Shown: positions 36,450 to 46,383, counted from the stretch's first letter. The stretch: DNA of 64,000 nucleotides from Croceibacterium sp. TMG7-5b_MA50 (GCF_039830145.1 NZ_CP156082.1:762001-826000), one strand, 5' to 3'. Notes: generated by a model not told the origin, from the sequence alone. Program-made: numbers and translations.

Positions 36450-37124
36450 TCAATTATATCGCCGCAGCAGTCCCGCTAGCTTGCCCTGCACCAGCACGTC
36501 GCCGGCGGGGTAGAGCTGCGGGTCGTAGGCGCTGTTGGCCGGGTCGAGCCGGACCATTCCGCCCTTCTCGCGCCACAGATATTTGAGCGTCGCCTCCTCG
36601 CCCCGGATCAGCGCCACGACGATCTCACCATCGCGAGCGCTGTCGGTGCGCTTCACCAGTGCGTAGTCGCCGTCGAGAATGCCGGCTTCGACCATGGAGT
36701 CGCCGGAGACCTCCAGCGCGTAATGCTCACCCGCGCCAAGCAAGGCAGCGGGGACGGGCAGGCTGCGGCTGTCCTCCAGCGCCTCGATCGGCAGGCCGGC
36801 TGCGATCCGACCATGCAGCGGCACTTCGATCACATCGTTCGCCGGTTCGGGCGTCGTGCGGGCCGGGCGGGCGGGGGTCACGTCGTTGGCAACTGCCGGC
36901 CGCGTCGTGTTCTCAGGCTGACGCAACACCTCCAGCGCACGGGCACGGTTGGGGAGGCGGCGGATGAACTGGCGTTCCTCCAGCGCGGAGATCAGGCGGT
37001 GGACACCGGACTTGCTGCGCAGGTCGAGTGCGTCCTTCATCTCCTCGAAAGAGGGGCTGATGCCGGTCGCTTCCAGCCGCTGCTGGATGAACTGAAGCAG
37101 TTCGTGCTGCTTGGCGGTGAGCAT
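36450..37124 (-). CDS. lexA: LexA repressor
   Basis: SOS repressor of 224 aa. It has a winged-helix N-terminal domain (1-65: [18 protein letters not shown], helix-turn-helix [25 protein letters not shown]) and a self-cleaving C-terminal domain with the Ala109-Gly110 cleavage site (GRIAAG), Ser143 (SGDSM) and Lys181 (EATLKYL). DNA damage and RecA filaments trigger autocleavage. The ATG at 37122-37124 gives the standard N-terminus. A perfect alphaproteobacterial SOS box lies 36-50 nt upstream, so it is autoregulated. Confidence 0.97.
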   Translation of the reverse strand: MLTAKQHELLQFIQQRLEATGISPSFEEMKDALDLRSKSGVHRLISALEERQFIRRLPNRARALEVLRQPENTTRPAVANDVTPARPARTTPEPANDVIEVPLHGRIAAGLPIEALEDSRSLPVPAALLGAGEHYALEVSGDSMVEAGILDGDYALVKRTDSARDGEIVVALIRGEEATLKYLWREKGGMVRLDPANSAYDPQLYPAGDVLVQGKLAGLLRRYN

Positions 37125-37159
37125 ATGACGCCTATCCCAACAAAGACCGACCGTTTCGG

Positions 37160-37174
37160 GAACGGATACGGAAC
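37160..37174. promoter_or_regulatory. LexA-binding SOS box (GAAC-N7-GAAC)
   Basis: GAAC-GGATACG-GAAC, the direct-repeat box known for alphaproteobacterial LexA (GTTC-N7-GTTC on the other strand). It sits 36-50 nt upstream of the lexA start and between lexA and moeA, so autorepression of lexA is expected. Confidence 0.9.
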
Positions 37175-37198
37175 AAGTAGGAAACTTCCGAACATACG

Positions 37199-38383
37199 TC
37201 AAGCGAGCAGGTGTATCTCCACCATCTCGCCCGCGGCGGCTGCCATCGCCCGTGCAGGGCGGCGAATCAGCGCGTCGCTCCCGGCAAGGCTCAGCAGGGC
37301 GCTCGAATCCTGCTTACCCTGCGGCACCACGCCGTTGGGGGTGAGGCGCCCGCGCAGGAACTCCATCCGGGTGCCCGCCGCCGGCAGTGGCGTAGCGAGG
37401 GGCAATCGCAACGTGCGGGGCAGCGGATCGCTCGCCCTGGCCAGCGCACGCAGCAGCGGCAACAGGAACAGCACGGCGGTGACGTAGCTCGACACCGGAT
37501 TGCCTGGCAGGCCGATGATCCATTGATCGCCGCGCCGCGCCACCAGCAGCGGCTTGCCCGGGCGGATCGCCACCCGCCAGAAGTCGATCGTCGCGCCCCA
37601 CGCTTCCAGCGCGGGACGGATCAGGTCATGATCGCCGACGGAGGCTCCGCCGCTGGTGACCAGCACGTCCGCGCCTTCGGCCTGCTGCAACGCGTCGGCG
37701 AGCGCCTCCAGCGTGTCGGCAACCGGGCCGATGCGGGTGAGGGTCGCGACGTGCGGTCCCGCCATGGCGGCGAGCATGGCGCCATTGCTGGCGGGGATCT
37801 GGTGCGGCGCGCAGGTTGCGGGATCGGTGGCCAGCTCGTCTCCGCTGTCGAGCACCGCGAGGCGGGGACGTCGGCCAACGGGCAACGCGGCGTGCCCGGC
37901 CGACAGCAGCAGCGCGATCTGGGCCGGGCCGACGGGAGCGCCCGCCGGCAGCAGCGGGTCGCCCGCCGCGAAATCGAAGCCGGCCCGGCGGACATGGCGC
38001 GCGCTGGCCTCGCCACCCGGCAGCAGGTTGAGCGTGTCGCCGTCGCGTGCCGCCTCCTCCTGCAGCAGCACGGCTGCGGCATCGGCGGGCATCAGCGCGC
38101 CGGTGGCGATGCGCACGCATTGCCCCAGCGCGAGTGTGCCGGTGAACGGTCGGCCGGCGGCGCTGCGGCCGACGACCTGCCACGGCCCCGCCAGATCGTC
38201 GCCCAGCATGGCATAGCCGTCCATCGCCGACAGGTCCGCCGCCGGCTGCGTGCGGATGGCGGCAAGCGGCGCCGCCAGGAAGCGGCCTGCGGCCTCGGCC
38301 GTGGCGACCTGTTCCGTCCCCAATGGCGCGGCGGCGGCGAGCAGGCGCCGCTGCGCCTCCTCCAGCGGGATGGGCGGGATCAT
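37199..38383 (-). CDS. moeA: Molybdopterin molybdenumtransferase
   Basis: MoeA of 394 aa, which inserts molybdate into adenylylated molybdopterin. It starts [18 protein letters not shown]. It has [35 protein letters not shown] and GLPGNPVSS, all family motifs. Its start overlaps the moaC stop by ATGA. lexA follows downstream on the same strand, with its own promoter and SOS box between. Confidence 0.95.
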   Translation of the reverse strand: MIPPIPLEEAQRRLLAAAAPLGTEQVATAEAAGRFLAAPLAAIRTQPAADLSAMDGYAMLGDDLAGPWQVVGRSAAGRPFTGTLALGQCVRIATGALMPADAAAVLLQEEAARDGDTLNLLPGGEASARHVRRAGFDFAAGDPLLPAGAPVGPAQIALLLSAGHAALPVGRRPRLAVLDSGDELATDPATCAPHQIPASNGAMLAAMAGPHVATLTRIGPVADTLEALADALQQAEGADVLVTSGGASVGDHDLIRPALEAWGATIDFWRVAIRPGKPLLVARRGDQWIIGLPGNPVSSYVTAVLFLLPLLRALARASDPLPRTLRLPLATPLPAAGTRMEFLRGRLTPNGVVPQGKQDSSALLSLAGSDALIRRPARAMAAAAGEMVEIHLLA

Positions 38384-38853
38384 GGCGCGCGCCAGGCGCC
38401 GCTCTTGCCGCCGGTCTTCTCGACCAGGCGAACGGTGTCGATCACCATGCCCTTGTCGATCGCCTTGGCCATGTCGTAGATCGTCAGCAATGCGATGGCC
38501 GCCGCCGTCATCGCCTCCATCTCGACACCAGTCTTTCCGGTCAGCGCGGCGCGCGCGCTCACCTCCACCGTGCGATCATCGGCAAAGCTGAAATCCACGC
38601 TCACGGTGTCGAGCGCCAGCGGATGGCACAGCGGGATCAGCTCGCCCGTCTTCTTGGCCGCCATGATGCCGGCGATACGCGCGGCGGCGAGCACGTCACC
38701 CTTCGGCCCGCTGCCATCGCGGATGGCGGCGAGCGCCTCTGCCGACATGGTGATGCGCCCAGCGGCGGTGGCGGAGCGGGCCGTCTGCGGCTTGCCACCG
38801 ACATCGACCATGCGCGCGGCGCCCGTTTCGTCGAGGTGGGTCAGGGCGGTCAT
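38380..38853 (-). CDS. moaC: Cyclic pyranopterin monophosphate synthase
   Basis: MoaC of 157 aa, which completes formation of cyclic pyranopterin monophosphate in molybdenum cofactor synthesis. It has [41 protein letters not shown] and [28 protein letters not shown]. It is coupled to moeA (ATGA). A tandem 11-bp repeat lies just upstream at 38884-38905. Confidence 0.96.
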   Translation of the reverse strand: MTALTHLDETGAARMVDVGGKPQTARSATAAGRITMSAEALAAIRDGSGPKGDVLAAARIAGIMAAKKTGELIPLCHPLALDTVSVDFSFADDRTVEVSARAALTGKTGVEMEAMTAAAIALLTIYDMAKAIDKGMVIDTVRLVEKTGGKSGAWRAP

Positions 38854-38883
38854 GCAGCAACCCCGTGAAGAGCCAATCCGGCG

Positions 38884-38905
38884 TAAGTTGACACTAAGTT
38901 GACAC
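38884..38905. repeat. Tandem 11-bp direct repeat upstream of moaC
   Basis: Two exact copies of TAAGTTGACAC lie end to end, one helical turn apart, 31-52 nt before the moaC start. On the minus strand each carries TGTCA, spaced 11 nt, which resembles a PhoB/OmpR-type site. It is most likely a regulator binding site in the moaC leader or promoter. Confidence 0.6.
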
Positions 38906-39078
38906 CTCCGAATGGCCGAACCGACGGAGCTGACCGGCGAGGCGCAAGGTCAGCAAGGCGTGAGGTCGTAGGCGTATGCGCGGCCCGGTGAAGCAGGGGA
39001 AAGGTCATCCGTGTGCTCATGGCAGACAGTGGACGAGTAGGACAGAGGCGCAGATCACCTCTTGAAAGCAGAACCGCT

Positions 39079-39102
39079 CATGATATATCACAGATATGTT
39101 CA
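39079..39102. promoter_or_regulatory. Palindromic operator candidate before the PadR gene
   Basis: The perfect 10-bp palindrome TGATATATCA (39081-39090), with flanking ATGATATATC...GATATGTTCAT dyad elements, lies 18-41 nt before the PadR start at 39120. It is AT-rich in an otherwise GC-rich region. PadR proteins typically autorepress through such dyads. Confidence 0.5.
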
Positions 39103-39119
39103 TTAAGGAAACAAGCGAC

Positions 39120-39842
39120 ATGCGACCGGATCGAGACTGGCTGGGTCATGAGGCGAGGCACTGGATGAAGCACGCCATGCAGCGTGGCGGCAATTGGCAG
39201 GGCTGGGCCCGGCAGGGCGGCGGCGGTGGCGGCAGCGTCTTCGGACCCGACGGGGTGTTCGGTCCGGATGGGCCGTTCGGCCCCGGTGGCCCGTTCGGCC
39301 CGTCAGGTCCGTTCGGGCCCGATGGTCCGTTCGGCGGCAAGGGACGCCAGGGGCGCGGCGGTGATGGCGGTGGGCGACGCGGGCGCCGGTTCGACCGGGC
39401 GGGGCTGCGGCTGGTGTTGCTGCGGCTGATCGCGGCCGAGCCGCGCCACGGCTATGACCTGATCCGCGCGATCGAGGACTTGTCGGGCGGCCATTATGCC
39501 CCGAGCCCCGGCGCGGTCTATCCGACGCTGGCGCTACTGGCGGACGAGGGCTTGATCGCCGAGCAGGCGAGCGAGGATCAGCGCCGCAAGTTCGCCATCA
39601 CCCCGGCGGGGGAGGTGGTGCTGGCGACCGAGGTGGAGCAGGCGGACGAGGCGATGGCCCGGCTGGAACAGATGGCCCGCCATGCCGAACACGGCCGCGC
39701 CCCGGCGGTGGAGCGCGCGACGGCGAACCTGATGATGGCGGTGAAGCACCGGATGCGCGCCGGCGGCGCGGACGCCGCCGAGTTGCCGCACGAGGTGGCC
39801 GCTATCCTGGACGAGGCCGCCCGGCAGATCGAGCGGCTGTAG
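39120..39842 (+). CDS. PadR-family regulator with collagen-like N-terminal repeat
   Basis: A 240-aa transcription factor. Residues 1-40 are Gly/Trp-rich, and residues 41-70 are five hexapeptides of the form FGPxGx (FGPDGV, FGPDGP, FGPGGP, FGPSGP, FGPDGP), encoded by 90 bp of 18-bp DNA units (39240-39329). A PadR winged helix follows (LRLVLLRLIAAEPRHGYDLIRAIEDLSGGHYAPSPGAVYPTLALLADEGLI), then a helical dimerisation tail. The ATG at 39120 has AAGGAA 9 nt upstream. The ATG at 39096 is inside the palindrome. It is convergent with trpC. The effector is unknown. Confidence 0.85.
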   Translation: MRPDRDWLGHEARHWMKHAMQRGGNWQGWARQGGGGGGSVFGPDGVFGPDGPFGPGGPFGPSGPFGPDGPFGGKGRQGRGGDGGGRRGRRFDRAGLRLVLLRLIAAEPRHGYDLIRAIEDLSGGHYAPSPGAVYPTLALLADEGLIAEQASEDQRRKFAITPAGEVVLATEVEQADEAMARLEQMARHAEHGRAPAVERATANLMMAVKHRMRAGGADAAELPHEVAAILDEAARQIERL

Positions 39843-39845
39843 GAG

Positions 39846-40631
39846 CTAACCTTCCAACAAGGCCCTGGTCGCGGCGGTCACGTCCGGCTGCCGCATCAGG
39901 CTCTCACCCACCAGGAAGGTGCGCACGCCGTGTTCCGCCAGCCGCCGGCAGTCGGCATGAGTGGCGATGCCGCTCTCGCCGACCAGCAGCGTGCCTTCGG
40001 GCGCGAGCGGGGCGAGTTGTTCCGTCACGGCGAGATCGGTGCGGAAGGTCTTCAGATCGCGATTGTTGACCCCGATGAGGCGCGAGCGGAGGCGAGCGGC
40101 CCGCTCCATCTCGGCGGCATCGTGGACCTCCACCAGCACGTCCATGCCGCGTTCCAGCGCAGCAGCCTCCAGTTCGGCCATCTGTCCGTCTTCGAGCGCG
40201 GCGACGATCAGCAGGACGGCGTCCGCGCCGATCGCGCGCGCTTCCGCCACCTGCCACGGATCGAGGGTGAAATCCTTGCGCAGCACCGGCAGGTCGCACG
40301 CGGCCCGCGCGTCCATCAGGTAATCCTCGTGCCCCTGGAAATAGGGCGCGTCCGTCAGGACCGACAGGCACGCCGCGCCGCCTTGGCTGTAGGCGATGGC
40401 ATGTTCCGCCGGGCGGAAGTCGGGCCGGATCAGTCCCTTCGAAGGCGAGGCCTTCTTGATCTCCGCGATCAGCGCGAAGCCGTTCGCCGCCTTCGCCTCC
40501 AGCGCGGCGCGGAAGCCTCGCGGCGGGGTGGCGGTGGCGGCGATGCGGTCGAGATCGGCGATGGTGCGCAGGCCCTGCCGCTCCGCGATCTCGACCAGCT
40601 TGGTGGCGCAGATCTCTGCCAGACGATCCAT
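39846..40631 (-). CDS. trpC: Indole-3-glycerol phosphate synthase
   Basis: A 261-aa TIM-barrel enzyme of tryptophan synthesis. The conserved motifs are [55 protein letters not shown] and GESGI. Its start overlaps the ychF stop by one base (TGATG), so it is translated with ychF, not with other trp genes, none of which are in the window. Confidence 0.96.
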   Translation of the reverse strand: MDRLAEICATKLVEIAERQGLRTIADLDRIAATATPPRGFRAALEAKAANGFALIAEIKKASPSKGLIRPDFRPAEHAIAYSQGGAACLSVLTDAPYFQGHEDYLMDARAACDLPVLRKDFTLDPWQVAEARAIGADAVLLIVAALEDGQMAELEAAALERGMDVLVEVHDAAEMERAARLRSRLIGVNNRDLKTFRTDLAVTEQLAPLAPEGTLLVGESGIATHADCRRLAEHGVRTFLVGESLMRQPDVTAATRALLEG

Positions 40632-41731
40632 CAGACGTTAAACTTGAACAGCAGCACGTCGCCGTCCTGCACCAGGTATTCCTTGCCTTCCTGCCGCAGC
40701 TTGCCGGCATCGCGAGCGCCAGCTTCGCCGTTCAGGGCGATGTAGTCGTTGAAAGCGATCGTCTCGGCCCGGATGAAGCCGCGTTCGAAGTCGGAGTGGA
40801 TCTCGCCCGCCGCCTGAGGCGCCTTGGCACCGGCGGGGAAGGTCCAGGCCCGTGCCTCTTTCGGCCCGGCGGTGAAGAAGGTGCGCAGGCCCAGCAATTC
40901 GTACCCGGCGCGGATCACGCGGGCGAGGCCGGTTTCTTCCAGCCCCAGTTCCGCCAGGTATTCGTCGCGTTCGGCCGGATCCATGCCCACCAGCTCGGAT
41001 TCGATGGCGGCGGACACGACCACCGCCTTCGCGCCCTCAGCCTCCGCCTTGGCGAAGACCTTGGCCGAGAATTCGTTGCCTGTGGCGGCGTCACCTTCGG
41101 CCACGTTGCAGACATACAGGACCGGCTTGGCGGTGAGCAGCTGCGCCTGCGCGAACAGGCGGGCCTCCTCCTCGTCCTTGGGCTCGGTCAGGCGGGCAGG
41201 CTTGCCGTCGCGCAGCAGCTCCAGCGCCTGGCCAAGCACGGAGGCGATGACCTTGCTCTCCTTGTCACCGGCGGCGCCACGCTTGGCAGCGGCGGGGACG
41301 CGCTTCTCCAGGCTGTCGAGGTCGGCCAGCATCAGCTCGGTCTCGACCACCTCGGCATCGGCGATGGGATCGACCTTGTTGGCGACGTGCTGGATGTCGT
41401 CATCCTCGAAACAGCGAAGGACGTGAACGATCGCGTCCGTCTCGCGGATGTTGCCGAGGAACTGGTTGCCGAGGCCTTCGCCCTGGCTGGCACCCTTAAC
41501 CAGACCGGCGATATCCACGAAGGCGAGCTGGGTCGGAACGATTTTGGCCGACTTCGCGATGGCGGCGATCTTGTCCAGCCGCGCATCGGGCACGGCGACC
41601 TGGCCGACATTGGGCTCGATCGTGCAGAACGGATAATTGGCGGCCTGCGCCGCCTGCGTCTCCGTCAGGGCGTTGAACAGGGTGGACTTGCCGACATTGG
41701 GCAGGCCGACGATCCCGCAGCGGAAACCCAT
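40631..41731 (-). CDS. ychF: Redox-regulated ATPase YchF
   Basis: An Obg-related GTPase-fold protein of 366 aa that prefers ATP. It has [14 protein letters not shown] (P-loop), [20 protein letters not shown] and the C-terminal TGS-like domain with [39 protein letters not shown]. YchF is linked to translation and oxidative stress. The ATG at 41731 is better than the GTG at 41734: GGAG lies 7 nt upstream. It overlaps trpC by one base. Confidence 0.96.
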   Translation of the reverse strand: MGFRCGIVGLPNVGKSTLFNALTETQAAQAANYPFCTIEPNVGQVAVPDARLDKIAAIAKSAKIVPTQLAFVDIAGLVKGASQGEGLGNQFLGNIRETDAIVHVLRCFEDDDIQHVANKVDPIADAEVVETELMLADLDSLEKRVPAAAKRGAAGDKESKVIASVLGQALELLRDGKPARLTEPKDEEEARLFAQAQLLTAKPVLYVCNVAEGDAATGNEFSAKVFAKAEAEGAKAVVVSAAIESELVGMDPAERDEYLAELGLEETGLARVIRAGYELLGLRTFFTAGPKEARAWTFPAGAKAPQAAGEIHSDFERGFIRAETIAFNDYIALNGEAGARDAGKLRQEGKEYLVQDGDVLLFKFNV

Positions 41732-41787
41732 CACTTAACTCCGTAGAACTGGAAAGCCGGCCCGATAGGCTGAGCGGCGGGGGATTG

Positions 41788-42195
41788 CTAGGGCTGCAGC
41801 GTCAGCCCCCAGACCTCCACATCCTGCCGCTGCCAGCCGAGATGCTGGTAGAGCGCGGTCGCCGGGTTGCCGTTGCGGACCATCAGCTCGACCTTGGGGC
41901 AGCCCTGTTGCTGCAGGAAAGGGCAGGCGGCCTGCACCAGTGCGCGGGCATGGCCCTGCCGCTGGTGAGCGGGATCGACCGCGAGGTAATAGAGCCAGCC
42001 CCGATGCCCGTCGTAACCGGCCATCACGGTGCCGATCGGCGCGCCGGCCTGTTCCAGCAGCAGCACGGTGGCGGTGGGGCAGGCGAGGGCGCGGGCGAAA
42101 TCCGCAGCGGGATCGTTCCACGGGCGGGTGAGCGCGCAGGTGTGCCACAGGGCAGTCGCCGCCGCGGCGTCAGCCGGTGCGGCGTGGCGGATCAT
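41788..42195 (-). CDS. GNAT-family acetyltransferase
   Basis: A 135-aa acetyltransferase starting MIRHAAPADAAAATALWHTC. The acetyl-CoA-binding motif is LYYLAVDPAHQRQGHARALVQAA, and VELMVRNGNPATALYQHLGW follows. It resembles the YpeA/RimI-like group. The substrate is unknown. The start overlaps the pth stop by ATGA (42192-42195), so the two are coupled. Confidence 0.85.
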   Translation of the reverse strand: MIRHAAPADAAAATALWHTCALTRPWNDPAADFARALACPTATVLLLEQAGAPIGTVMAGYDGHRGWLYYLAVDPAHQRQGHARALVQAACPFLQQQGCPKVELMVRNGNPATALYQHLGWQRQDVEVWGLTLQP

Positions 42196-42761
42196 TCCTG
42201 CAGCCGCAATGCGACATCGTTCATGAAGCGCACGTCATCACCGTCCGCCAGCCACTTCGCCTCCGCCGCGACGGCCGCCAGCATGTCGGTCAACCCGTCG
42301 ATCTCCGCCTTGGCATAATTGCCCAGCACATGGCCGGTGACGCGATCCTTGTGGCCCGGATGCCCGATGCCGAGGCGCACCCGGCGGAAATCGGCGCCGA
42401 GATGCTTGTCGATGGAGCGCAGGCCATTGTGCCCGGCGGTGCCGCCACCCTGCTTCACCTTCACCTTCATGGGGGCAAGGTCCAGCTCGTCATGGAAGAC
42501 GGCGAGGGCGGCGAGATCCAGCTTGTAGAAGCGCATCGCCTCCGCCACCGATCGCCCGCTTTCGTTCATGAAGGTGCCGGGCTTTAGCAGCAGCACCCGC
42601 TCGGTCCCGATGCGTCCTTCCTGCAGCCAGCCTTGGAACTTCTTCTGCACCGGGCCGAAGCCGTGCATGTCGGCAATGACGTCTAGCGCCATGAAGCCGA
42701 CATTGTGCCGGTGCAGCGCATATTGCGGGCCGGGATTGCCGAGACCTGTCCAGATTTGCAT
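42192..42761 (-). CDS. pth: Peptidyl-tRNA hydrolase
   Basis: Pth of 189 aa, which frees peptides from tRNA lost by the ribosome. It has GLGNPGPQYALHRHNVGFMALD (His19 matching the catalytic His20 region), KPGTFMNESG, FHDELDL (D91) and GGGTAGHNGLRSI. The ATG at 42759-42761 gives the standard N-terminus (MQIWTGLGNPG). It follows rplY, with a terminator between them. Confidence 0.95.
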   Translation of the reverse strand: MQIWTGLGNPGPQYALHRHNVGFMALDVIADMHGFGPVQKKFQGWLQEGRIGTERVLLLKPGTFMNESGRSVAEAMRFYKLDLAALAVFHDELDLAPMKVKVKQGGGTAGHNGLRSIDKHLGADFRRVRLGIGHPGHKDRVTGHVLGNYAKAEIDGLTDMLAAVAAEAKWLADGDDVRFMNDVALRLQE

Positions 42762-42775
42762 GGGCCGCACATAGC

Positions 42776-42808
42776 AAAAGGGCCGGCACTGCCAAGCAGC
42801 ACCGGCCC
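42776..42808 (-). terminator. Terminator between rplY and pth
   Basis: A 12-bp stem (42780-42791 with 42797-42808, two G-T wobbles; core GGGCCGG/CCGGCCC) with a 5-nt loop, followed by TTTT on the minus strand. It follows the rplY stop by 26 nt and sits just upstream of the pth start, so it may act partly as an attenuating hairpin for pth. Confidence 0.7.
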
Positions 42809-42834
42809 CGTCATGCTGACGCAATGGCGGGCGA

Positions 42835-43452
42835 TCAGCCCTCCGCCGCGGCCTCGTCCTCCGCCTCGCCTTCCGAGCTCTTCAGCGCGGAGGGAGCGAC
42901 GATGGTGGCGATGGTGAAATCGCGGTCGGTGATCGCGCTGGTCGCGCCTTCCGGCAGCGTCACGGCGCTGATGTGGATGGAATCACCCACTTCGACGCCG
43001 GTGACGTCGATCACGATCTCGCTGGGGATCTTGTCGGCATCGCACACCAGTTCCAGCTCGTGCCGGACGATGTTGAGCACGCCGCCACGCTTCAGACCGG
43101 GGCTGGCCTCCTCGTTGGCGAACACCACCGGCACGGCGACCTCAACCGTGGCATCGCGCGCCAGCCGCAGGAAATCGACATGGACCGGACGCCCGGACAC
43201 AGGGTGCAGCGCCACATCCTTGGGCAGGGTGCGGACCGTGTTGCCACCGACGCCGACCTGGATGATCGAGTTCATGAAGTGGCCGGTCATCAGCTGCTTC
43301 ATCAGCAGCTTCTCTTCCACATGGATGGTCTGCGGCTGTTCGTTGCCGCCATAGATCACGGCGGGGACCCGGCCATTGCGGCGCAGTTCACGGGAGGCTC
43401 CCTTGCCAGCCCGTTCGCGCAGCTCGGCGGGCAGGTTCAGAGCGTCGCTCAT
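42835..43452 (-). CDS. rplY: 50S ribosomal protein L25 (CTC-type)
   Basis: A 205-aa L25/general-stress CTC protein that binds 5S rRNA. It starts [36 protein letters not shown] and has the long C-terminal TL5 domain. The tail is acidic ([14 protein letters not shown]). The ATG at 43452 is chosen because the open frame upstream is not family-like. It is followed by a terminator and pth, a common pairing. Confidence 0.96.
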   Translation of the reverse strand: MSDALNLPAELRERAGKGASRELRRNGRVPAVIYGGNEQPQTIHVEEKLLMKQLMTGHFMNSIIQVGVGGNTVRTLPKDVALHPVSGRPVHVDFLRLARDATVEVAVPVVFANEEASPGLKRGGVLNIVRHELELVCDADKIPSEIVIDVTGVEVGDSIHISAVTLPEGATSAITDRDFTIATIVAPSALKSSEGEAEDEAAAEG

Positions 43453-43557
43453 AGCACTTGCCTTTCGATTGTACGTTGGTGCTTCCGCCGCCACGCCTCC
43501 AGGGATGACCATGACGGGGAAGCCGGCGCCCATAGCAGAGCGGGGCGCGAAGGCAAG

Positions 43558-44406
43558 CTATTGCACCCGCCTGACCGTGTAGCCTCGCGCGGCGAGCAGC
43601 GCGGGCAGCCCCTCCGGCCCCAGCATGTGCGCGGCGCCGACGGCCACGAACGGGCGGGCGCCTTCGTCCAGCAAGGTGGCGATCACCGGCATCCACGCGC
43701 GGTTGCGGCCGGTCTGCAGCCGTTCGCGCAGCACCGGGTCGGAAAGGAGCCCGGTAGCCGCATCCCGCTCCAGCGCGGCCATGTCGCCGGCCAGCCAGGC
43801 GCGGGTGCGGGCGTCCTCGGCCGCGGGATTGCCGCCAGCCGCCGCGTCGCGCAGCAACGCGGCCTGGGCCACAGGTGGCAGGGTGTCGAACAAGGCGAAT
43901 TGCTCCGCCACGCTTTCCAGCGCGATCACCCGCGTGCTGCCTGCCACGAGCGCGCGGTCCACCCCGTTGGCGACGTCTCCAGACCGAAGCGCATTGGCCA
44001 GTGTCAAGGCGGCGGCCCAGTCCTCCCACCCATCCAGCATGCCGGGCGGAAATTCCGCCCGGTCGAGCGCGGCGTCGAGGGCGGGGCGCTCGGCCGGGGG
44101 CAGGCGCTGCGTCACCGGCGGCAGACCGGGCGAGCGGCCCAGCCTGGCGAACAGCGCCTGTGTCTGTGCCGGGTCGGGTGCGCCGATCTCCACCACCAGC
44201 GGTCCGGCGGCGGCGATTGCACCGTCCAGCTCCGGCGTGCGCCACTCGGCGCCGTCGGGCAGGGCATGGATCGTGCCGAACAGCCAACCCTGCTGCCCGG
44301 CCGGACCGGTCACCTGCCACAACGCCGGCGAAGGCTCCGGCCAGTTATCCGCGCGCCCGCACGCCGCGAGCAGCAGGAGCAGCAATATGGCGGCAACGGC
44401 CTTCAC
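43558..44406 (-). CDS. TraB/GumN-family lipoprotein
   Basis: A 282-aa protein with a lipobox (LLLLLLAACG). The TraB/GumN domain shows the GTIHALPDG motif, WRTPELDGAI, VEIG, RPPAE and GAAHMLGPEGLPALLAARGYTV. The family (also named GumN or Tiki-like) includes putative metalloproteases, but the bacterial role is unclear. The GTG start at 44406 overlaps the stop of the homologous gene upstream (GTGA). It is a tandem copy of the next gene. Confidence 0.8.
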   Translation of the reverse strand: MKAVAAILLLLLLAACGRADNWPEPSPALWQVTGPAGQQGWLFGTIHALPDGAEWRTPELDGAIAAAGPLVVEIGAPDPAQTQALFARLGRSPGLPPVTQRLPPAERPALDAALDRAEFPPGMLDGWEDWAAALTLANALRSGDVANGVDRALVAGSTRVIALESVAEQFALFDTLPPVAQAALLRDAAAGGNPAAEDARTRAWLAGDMAALERDAATGLLSDPVLRERLQTGRNRAWMPVIATLLDEGARPFVAVGAAHMLGPEGLPALLAARGYTVRRVQ

Positions 44407-45350
44407 TGCCAGATGCGGGTGACCTCGAACCCGCGCGCGCGCAGCTGGTCCTGTACGCTGTCGGCACCCGCCAGATGGCCAGCGCCAACCGCGACGAACA
44501 CCGTGCCGGGCTGTTGCAGCCGGCCCGAAATCCAATCCGCCCAGTTCGAATTACGCCGGGTCAGCAGGCGTTCGTGCAGCTCCGGATCGATCATTTCCGC
44601 GTTGATTAGCGCGGCCAGATCCTCCGCATCGCCGGCCAGCCATTCGCCGACCATGGCGTCCAGTGCCATCGCCCCGCGTCCGGTCTGGGCCACGGCCTGT
44701 TCCAGATAGGCAAGCTGAGCGGGCATGGGCATGGTGTCGAACAGCGCGATCTGGTCCTCGATCCGTTCAAGGCCTGAACGGCGCTTGCCCTCCGCCCTGC
44801 TGCCCAGCGCGGCCTCCACCCCACTATCCGCCTGGTAGCCAGCGCGCACGACGGGCAGCAGGGTCAGCGACATGGCGGCCAGCCATGGCTCCATCGTGTC
44901 GAACGCCTCGACCGGCAGGCCCAGGCCGACCATCGCCGCCTCGAACGCCTCGCGCGCCTCCGGCGTCATCAGCGCGCGCAGGGACTGCCCAGCCGGCAGC
45001 ATACCCGCGCCTTTCAGCGACAGGCCGGAACTGCCGATGGTCGACAGGTCGACCTCCGTCACCAGCTCGTCCGAACTGGCGAAGGCGCGTTCCACCCGCG
45101 GGTCGAACCACTGCGTGCCCTGGGGCAGGGCATGGACAGTGCCGAACAGGTAGATGGTGGTATCCGCATCCGCCACGCGCCACAGCGCCGGCCCCGGCGC
45201 GGCGCCCGCCGGCGCGCGTTCCACCACCGGCAGCGGCGCCGGCGATGTGCAGCCCGCCAGCGTCAGCGACACGGCCGCCATGCCGGCGGCCAGACCGCGT
45301 CTCAAACCCTGCCAGCCCCACGCCGCGCCAATCATGTCTGCCCCGTTCAT
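44403..45350 (-). CDS. TraB/GumN-family lipoprotein (tandem paralogue)
   Basis: A 315-aa homologue of its downstream neighbour, starting MNGADMIGAAWGWQG with a signal peptide and lipobox SLTLAGCTS. It shows GTVHALPQGTQWFDP, VTEVD, AWQ-like segments and GAGHLAGADSVQDQLRARGFEV. The pair presumably arose by duplication. The two are translationally coupled (GTGA). Function is uncertain. The predicted location is the outer or inner membrane facing the periplasm. Confidence 0.8.
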   Translation of the reverse strand: MNGADMIGAAWGWQGLRRGLAAGMAAVSLTLAGCTSPAPLPVVERAPAGAAPGPALWRVADADTTIYLFGTVHALPQGTQWFDPRVERAFASSDELVTEVDLSTIGSSGLSLKGAGMLPAGQSLRALMTPEAREAFEAAMVGLGLPVEAFDTMEPWLAAMSLTLLPVVRAGYQADSGVEAALGSRAEGKRRSGLERIEDQIALFDTMPMPAQLAYLEQAVAQTGRGAMALDAMVGEWLAGDAEDLAALINAEMIDPELHERLLTRRNSNWADWISGRLQQPGTVFVAVGAGHLAGADSVQDQLRARGFEVTRIWQ

Positions 45351-45483
45351 CTGTCCAGATGCCTAAGGCCGGAGGTATTAGCGGCACCTGCATCGATATG
45401 GTTGCAACACCAATAGGATCGTTGTGGCTTTGCCGCAATGTGGCCTGATTGACGCTGCGTGACCGCTGCGCCATGGCCCGGGC

Positions 45484-46383
45484 ATGAACAGGAACCCGCA
45501 AGCCAGCTTTCAGGACATGATCCTGGCGCTGCACGATTACTGGGCGGCGCAGGGCTGCGTCATCCTGCAGCCTTATGACATGCGGATGGGCGCCGGCACG
45601 TTCCACACCGCCACCACGCTGCGCGCGCTGGGGCCGGAACCGTGGAACGCGGCCTTCGTGCAGCCGTGCCGTCGGCCGACCGACGGCCGCTATGGCGAGA
45701 ACCCGAACCGGTTGCAGCATTATTACCAGTACCAGGTGATCCTGAAGCCATCGCCGCCCGACTTGCAGGAGCTTTACCTGCGCTCTCTGGAGGTGATCGG
45801 GATCGACCCGCTGAAGCACGATATCCGCTTCGTGGAGGATGACTGGGAAAGCCCCACGCTGGGCGCCTGGGGCCTGGGTTGGGAGGTCTGGTGCGACGGG
45901 ATGGAGGTGACGCAGTTCACCTACTTCCAGCAAATGGGCGGGTTCGACTGCAAGCCGGTCGCGGGCGAGCTGACCTACGGCCTCGAACGGTTGGCCATGT
46001 ACATCCAGGGCGTCGACAACGTGTACGATCTCCAGTTCAATGATCGCGGCGTCAGCTATGGCGACGTATTCCTTGAGAACGAGCGCCAGATGTCGAAATG
46101 GAACTTCGAGGTGGCTGACACCGCCGCCTTGTTCGACCTGTTCGGCAAGGCGGAGGCGGAGTGTCGGAACGCGCTGGACGCCGGCGTGCCCATCGCCGCC
46201 TACGAACAGGCGGTAGAGGCGAGCCACATCTTCAACCTGCTGCAGGCGCGCGGCGTCATCAGCGTGCAGGAACGCGCCAGCTACATGGGCCGGGTACGCG
46301 ATCTGGCGCGCGGATCGTGCGAGAAGTACGCGGAGGCGATGACCCCGCGCTGGCAGGCCGCCTATCCGGAGTGGTCGCTGTGA
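45484..46383 (+). CDS. glyQ: Glycine--tRNA ligase alpha subunit
   Basis: A 299-aa alpha chain of the bacterial heterotetrameric GlyRS, holding the catalytic core. It has [64 protein letters not shown] and [12 protein letters not shown]. GlyS starts in its stop (GTGA), so production of both chains is coupled. Confidence 0.97.
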   Translation: MNRNPQASFQDMILALHDYWAAQGCVILQPYDMRMGAGTFHTATTLRALGPEPWNAAFVQPCRRPTDGRYGENPNRLQHYYQYQVILKPSPPDLQELYLRSLEVIGIDPLKHDIRFVEDDWESPTLGAWGLGWEVWCDGMEVTQFTYFQQMGGFDCKPVAGELTYGLERLAMYIQGVDNVYDLQFNDRGVSYGDVFLENERQMSKWNFEVADTAALFDLFGKAEAECRNALDAGVPIAAYEQAVEASHIFNLLQARGVISVQERASYMGRVRDLARGSCEKYAEAMTPRWQAAYPEWSL

